From Larimichthys crocea (Eukaryota > Chordata > Actinopteri > Sciaenidae), in contig NC_040018.1 in NCBI RefSeq assembly GCF_000972845.2, positions 18,058,368-18,122,367 on the forward strand: a stretch of 64,000 bases of DNA, in the 5' to 3' direction. Both the position numbers and the translations under genes were made by a program. Within the stretch, counting starts at the first letter, position 1. Each line of letters opens with the position of its first letter. Below, in pieces: positions 59,100 through 64,000 of this stretch. The notes under the pieces are model-generated. The model was not told the DNA's origin, ran no database searches, and was given only the letters and a program-made list of their open reading frames with translations.

Positions 59100-60474
59100 A
59101 ATAAACAACAGTATAAAAATGGTGATTCAAAGCTTGGATGATTTTACAGATCCCAAATGCCCCCCCCCCAAAAAAACAACCCAGCTTTCCTTCTATCTAC
59201 ATATCCTCTTTCTGTCCGTCTGTCTCTTCTTCCTTCTTTTTTCCCTCTCTCTGACCCCTTCCTTCCCTCTCCCATCACCTCTCTCTCATTTCCTCTGTCT
59301 CTCTCCGTTACTCTCTCCCTCTTTCGCCCACCGCCCCCCTCTCTCTCTCTCTGGTCTCCCTGCTAAATAAACAATGCAGAGAGTTGACCTTTTGGGTTAA
59401 CAGGTTTTTATGCTAGCTCTACTCAGCACTCACACTGATTCAATTACCACCAAAGGTCCACTGAACCCCACGAATAACCAAGAAGCCCGTCTCCCTGTCT
59501 GACTATGTGCATATCTGCTGGCCTGTCAGCATGCCTCTCTCGTTTGTCTTTGCAAAGAGTTGAGGTGTTTCCATATCTGTTTGTCGATATTAGACATTCT
59601 GCATCTTTTTATCGATTTGACTAGATTCATGTCTGCCTTATTGTATTTTTTTCTTCGGTCTGTCTGATCTGTCTGAAAATGTTTTTTTTCTATTCCAACA
59701 ACAAACATGTGAGAGATGCACAGAGAGGAAGGCGGACAGATTGCAGATAGAAAGTCCTCAATTCCAAATAATTTTATTACAAAACACAATCCAGTCACCT
59801 TGATCCATCCTCCATCAACCACCCCAAAATAACCCCCTTTGTCACCCCCCATTCCTCCCTCATTCCCTCTGCTCCCCACTCTCCCCCCATCCCCCTCTCC
59901 CTCTAAGTGTTGAGTGTTATTTAGGCTTTAGTGGCGCGTGTAAAATTCTGCAATTTGAAGGGCTGTTAAGTTTTTCAATTGAAATTTTCATTTAAGATGC
60001 AGGTGATGCTTTTTCCCTTTTTTTTATTTTACTGACGCTTTACTGCTCTCTGGATAGGAGGGAACGAGTGTTGAGGGAATGCGTGGCAACCCCTCTCTCT
60101 CTGGTTTCCTGACTCCTTATCTCCCTTTCTTTCTACCTCTCCTTTCTGCTCAACTCTTCCGTTTCTCCATAGCTCATCCTCCCTTTACGAACTGCTCTTC
60201 TTTTCCCTTGTCTCCGACTCACCACTAACTTTTATCTCCTCCCTACCTCTTCGACCTCTTCATTCCCAATGCCTTTCCCTCATTCTTTCCCCACTCGCTT
60301 CATCCCTCTTTCCACAACTCCCACCCTTACTCCTCCTCTCTCCAGTAAAACATAGTAGCAGAAGGCTAAAACAGGAGTGCAGGGCCGCCAAGCCTTAAAT
60401 CACATTTATAAGGATTTGGTTAGCATAGTAATAACACAATCAACTGACAAGGGCTGTGAGAGGGGGAAGGAGGA

Positions 60475-60477
<3 letters not shown>

Positions 60478-60515
<38 letters not shown>
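60478..60515. repeat. (TG)n microsatellite
   Basis: About 18 TG units followed by GCGCGC. Confidence 0.95.
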
Positions 60516-60521
<6 letters not shown>

Positions 60522-63500
60522 CACATACGTACATATATATGTGTATGCATGTGTAGTGGCGGGTGTATACATGTTGTATGTAGCTTCTTGTGTATATTCG
60601 TGTGTGTGTGTGTGCGCGCGTGTGTGTAAGGTCCCGTGTAGTTTTAAGTGTGTACATCTGTGTGTATCCATGTGAAGAGAAGAGGAAGGGTATTATTTTT
60701 AGCCTCGCACAGGGCCCTGTGTGTGCACGTGTGTGTTTGTGGGGATGTGTGTATGTGGGTGACTGGGCTTTTGAAGGTGAGTTGAGGCTCCTAGGAGTCA
60801 TAATGAGGACAAACGCTGAGCTTTACTGTAATCAAGATGCTTACGACATGGTGTCAAAACGTGACAAGCAATACGGTGAGAATTTACATTGCGTTTCATA
60901 TCTTTACTTTTTCTACAGATTATTTAATGTCATTGCTGCTTTAAGAGACGCTGGAGAGGCAGCAAGCAAGAGGATGATGCATGAGCAAGGTCATGAGCTT
61001 GATTTGTATCCATAACATCATAAGTATATGAGATGTACATTAGCCTTTAAGTAACTACGACCATCAGGCTACCTGAAATGTCAATCATTCAGACACTGAC
61101 TATTTGGAGTGACTAACCTAATTCCTGGTAACCTTCCGATGTATCCGTGTACGACAGCAAGAGAACAAAAATGCTATATGGTAATATATGGCTTTTAAAA
61201 TGATAATAAAGGGGAAATATGTTAGTGTGTCAAGGTATCCGAATCAGTGGGAACTAATTACTAAAGAAATTCTAAAAATATTACAAAATCTATATTTCCG
61301 TTTTTATTCAAAGAGCTTTATAATGTCCCATTAATTCTGACAGCATATTTAAAATAAAACAAAACAAAAAGCAATAAATACATGTTCAGGTAACGGGTAT
61401 ATAGTAGTGGACATAAAATATTCTTGTTCTCTCTTGATATACAAAATAACGACGGGATTATGCTTGTATTATTTCAACATTTGCTTGGGGCAGCTAACTG
61501 AACAGAATACTAGGAAATACGGTATAATTTTATTAATGCAGTCACTCATTCATTAAATAACATGAATTCTTTGTGTTCTGTCATTATCTCTAACCTCATT
61601 TCTGTCATTTTTTTTCTCCTTCACACTTCTTTCTCTCACTGTATGCTTTAAGTTTAATTTAAAAAGGTGCTTCTTTAATGCTCTCTCTCTCTCATACACA
61701 CACACATATACACACTTACTTTCTAGGACTGCTTGGCTAAGATCATTTTGTCGAAACAGTGCTTTATTCATACTCTCTATAACACTCCATAACACACATA
61801 CATCACACACACACACACGCACACACAGACACACATACTCTCTTAGATCACTTAGCTAGTGTGAACATGGGAGTAGACAGAGGAAAGGGAGCTGTCCAAC
61901 ACGGCTAGAGTTTATGTTCACAGGAGCCGTCTGTCTGTTCTGCAGCGGCAGGAATTCATAGGGACCAAATTACATTAAAAAGATGGATATAAAACTTTAA
62001 TGGAATGATAAAAAGGAAAGGAAGAAGCGTGGGTCTCTCGCTTTCTCTGTTCTGTCATTAGCCCTCTCTTTTCTTCTCTTCCTCTTTTTTCTCTCAATTC
62101 CTCATTTTACCTTTTTTTCTGCATTTTTTTCCTCTCTATTTCTTATCCCCCCCCATCTCTCTATCTCGTAAATACTTAAGAGCTAGTCTGTCAAATAGAA
62201 GAGGTGAAACCCACTCTGTGCTAAAATTTGAAAAAGATGGAAATAAAGATAGAGTTGGAGAAAGAGTGAGAAAGGAAGAGGTATGACAAAAGGAGAAAGA
62301 CAGAGGAAAAATACATGTAGAAGTTCAAGGAAAGAGAGAAAGAGATACATTGAGAAGAAAGAGATCAAAGTAATCAAGAGAATACATACTCAAATCTCTA
62401 TAGTTAATGAAGGGCTATGTCAACATGCAGTATACTGTAGCATAAAGTGTAATCCTTAGAAGGTCATGCCTACAGATCAGGTTAGGAGGATCTGCACATG
62501 TATATTCAATTCTATTGCTTGTATAAGTATGTGTGCATGTATATTTAGGTTATTATTTTACATTCCTATGTTAATGAAGGTAAATGCTGAACTACAAAAA
62601 TGAAATCACAACTATTGGTCTTACAATACATGATTCCGAATGAAATGTAAACGTGCTTGCTAAGGTTGTCATTTTATGAAGTGTGTGGGAGAGGAGATTA
62701 TAGGAGGGGAATACGGCCTTCCCTGCCACAGCCAAGATGACGAGAGGATGGGTTTATGATGACAAATTCCACATCAGTGTTAGAAAAATCCAATCTGGTT
62801 GCACTTGGCTTTCTCCCATCAGTTTAAATCCCTTCTTATTAAAAGCTTCTATCCCTATCATGTATTCTATTATTATGTTAAAAGATTTTTTATGCATGCT
62901 TAAAAATGAACAATAACATGTAATGTATGTCCATGCATAGATGTAAGATTCAACTGCAAGAGTGTAAGATTTAGAGGGCCTTATTCACAGAATATAACAG
63001 AGATCATCATTTAAAAAAAATTAAAAAATGGATGAAACACACACACAAAAAGACAAAAACACAATATATTGTGTAATTATTTCTTATATGGGCTCATATT
63101 TTGGTGTTTAATTGTTAAAGAACAAAACATAGTCGTGTGCTTTTATTGAATTGTTGATTTATGCTGATTTATGTGTGTCTTGTTTTGTAGACTTTCTCTC
63201 CTTTTCAAGTTAAACAGAGATTGAAGTTGGTAGTAAAAAGAAAGAAAGAAGTGGGTTGGATAAACCTGTATCCAAACTGTCACAGTGTCAGCCTGTGTGT
63301 GTGTGTGTGTGTGTGATTACAAGGATGAGTTTGTCTGCATGAAACTTCGTGACTGTGTGTTATTGCTTGCGAACCCGAGGAGGTGTGTGATTGATAAGGA
63401 GGACAAGCAGGTGTGTGTGTATGACACATGTTCTCAGTGTGTGCGTGTGCGTGTATGAGGGGGCCTGAGAGAGGCGGAGAGAGGGAAAGAGAGGGATGGA

Positions 63501-64000
63501 GAGGTTTGAATGATGGGGCACAGTGTGACCGAATGGACACATCTATTACAGTCCGCACACACAGAGGTAGATTCACACACATGTATAGACATACAAAAAC
63601 AGAAATATTGTCCAGCTTTTCAAAAATTGTTGAGTACTTGGAAAAAAACTTGCATGTTTGAGAAAGAGTGTGTGTGTGTGACTGCTGGGCAGAATTAAAA
63701 TCTGAATAGCAATGAGGAAAGCATACGGCCATAATTGAATGCATCCTAAATGTCTGCAATTGTGTGTCTGTATGTGTGTGTGTGTGTGTGTGAGTATGTG
63801 CAACTGCTACTATGTTCTTGTGGTTGTGTATATGTACATCACACTTACATGTGTACATGCACATCTCTGTGTGTGTACATGTGCATGTATCAATGTATGC
63901 AAATGCAAGCTGCTTAATGATAATGTATGTGATAATAGCGTGGTACTAATTAATTTATAACTTTGCACTGAGGAGGCTGTTCCAGTGGCTAATATGATTC

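Larger units (their letters stand above)
57516..64000 (-). other. Intron upstream of E1, partial
   Basis: 6,485 bases to the window edge without an exon. It has TG/CA repeats (58481-58520, 59058-59094, 60478-60515, 63294-63315, 63772-63792), pyrimidine-rich tracts (about 59180-59360 and 59860-60340), and unique blocks at about 59900-60050 and 61860-61990 that may be conserved non-coding. No gene was recognised on either strand. Confidence 0.7.

Noticed and set aside
60590..61015. 141-codon plus-strand frame ending MMHEQGHELDLYP
   Set aside because: The first half is a TG repeat and the rest shows no domain or homology that I can recognise; no exon signals on the usherin strand.
1..64000. tRNA, rRNA, CRISPR or bacterial-type operon features
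   Set aside because: None seen. Short regular repeats are all simple-sequence microsatellites, and no cloverleaf with A and B boxes was noticed. A dedicated tRNA and ncRNA scan would be decisive.

Overview
The window is vertebrate, almost certainly ray-finned fish (teleost), genomic DNA. It is AT-rich and dense in CA/TG, GA and TTTC microsatellites. It carries degraded Tc1/mariner-like and hAT-like transposons and a non-LTR retroelement tail of types familiar from teleost genomes. Its genes are split by canonical GT-AG introns, and there is no bacterial-style gene packing.

One gene accounts for all the coding sequence that can be supported: the central-to-C-terminal part of ush2a (usherin), on the minus strand. 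Twenty-five consecutive internal exons (called E1 to E25 here in transcript order, E1 = 56899..57515, E25 = 4393..4529) join in frame at every junction. They give 5,066 coding bases, about 1,688 codons, with no stop. The window holds neither the start codon, the N-terminal laminin/EGF and laminin-G part, nor the transmembrane segment and C-terminus; the gene runs off both edges. The encoded protein has twelve complete fibronectin type III (FN3) domains (A to L) and the first half of a thirteenth (M). FN3-G is interrupted by a roughly 340-residue cysteine-rich block with 13 Cys-Cys doublets, the hallmark of usherin. FN3-A is interrupted by a roughly 139-residue Ser/Thr/Asn-rich, mucin-like insertion. 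Usherin is a very large membrane-anchored extracellular protein of photoreceptor periciliary membranes and hair-cell ankle links, defective in Usher syndrome type 2A.

Layout on the plus strand: 1-4392 intron beyond E25; 4393-13633 seven exons (E25 to E19) for FN3-I (end) to FN3-M; 13634-21923 a large intron; 21924-27370 E18 to E16 (FN3-G end, H, I start); 27371-30772 intron with a retroelement tail; 30773-32829 E15 and E14 (end of the Cys-rich block) flanking an internally deleted Tc1-like element; 32830-43440 the largest intron, without a recognisable gene; 43441-57515 thirteen exons (E13 to E1); 57516-64000 intron towards the 5' part of the gene.

The most notable observations are: a Cys-doublet array nested inside an FN3 domain; a second insertion at the same topological position in another FN3; two alternating FN3 subtypes with matching intron positions, pointing to two-domain duplication; coding sequence in E15 that looks like a decayed CA microsatellite; long TG or CA repeats placed directly at splice sites of E12 and E19; an hAT-like element with a perfect 8-bp target-site duplication; a large imperfect inverted repeat; and several microsatellite-flanked islands that look like conserved non-coding elements. 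All exon limits were read by eye from splice signals and frame continuity; no alignment or search was run.
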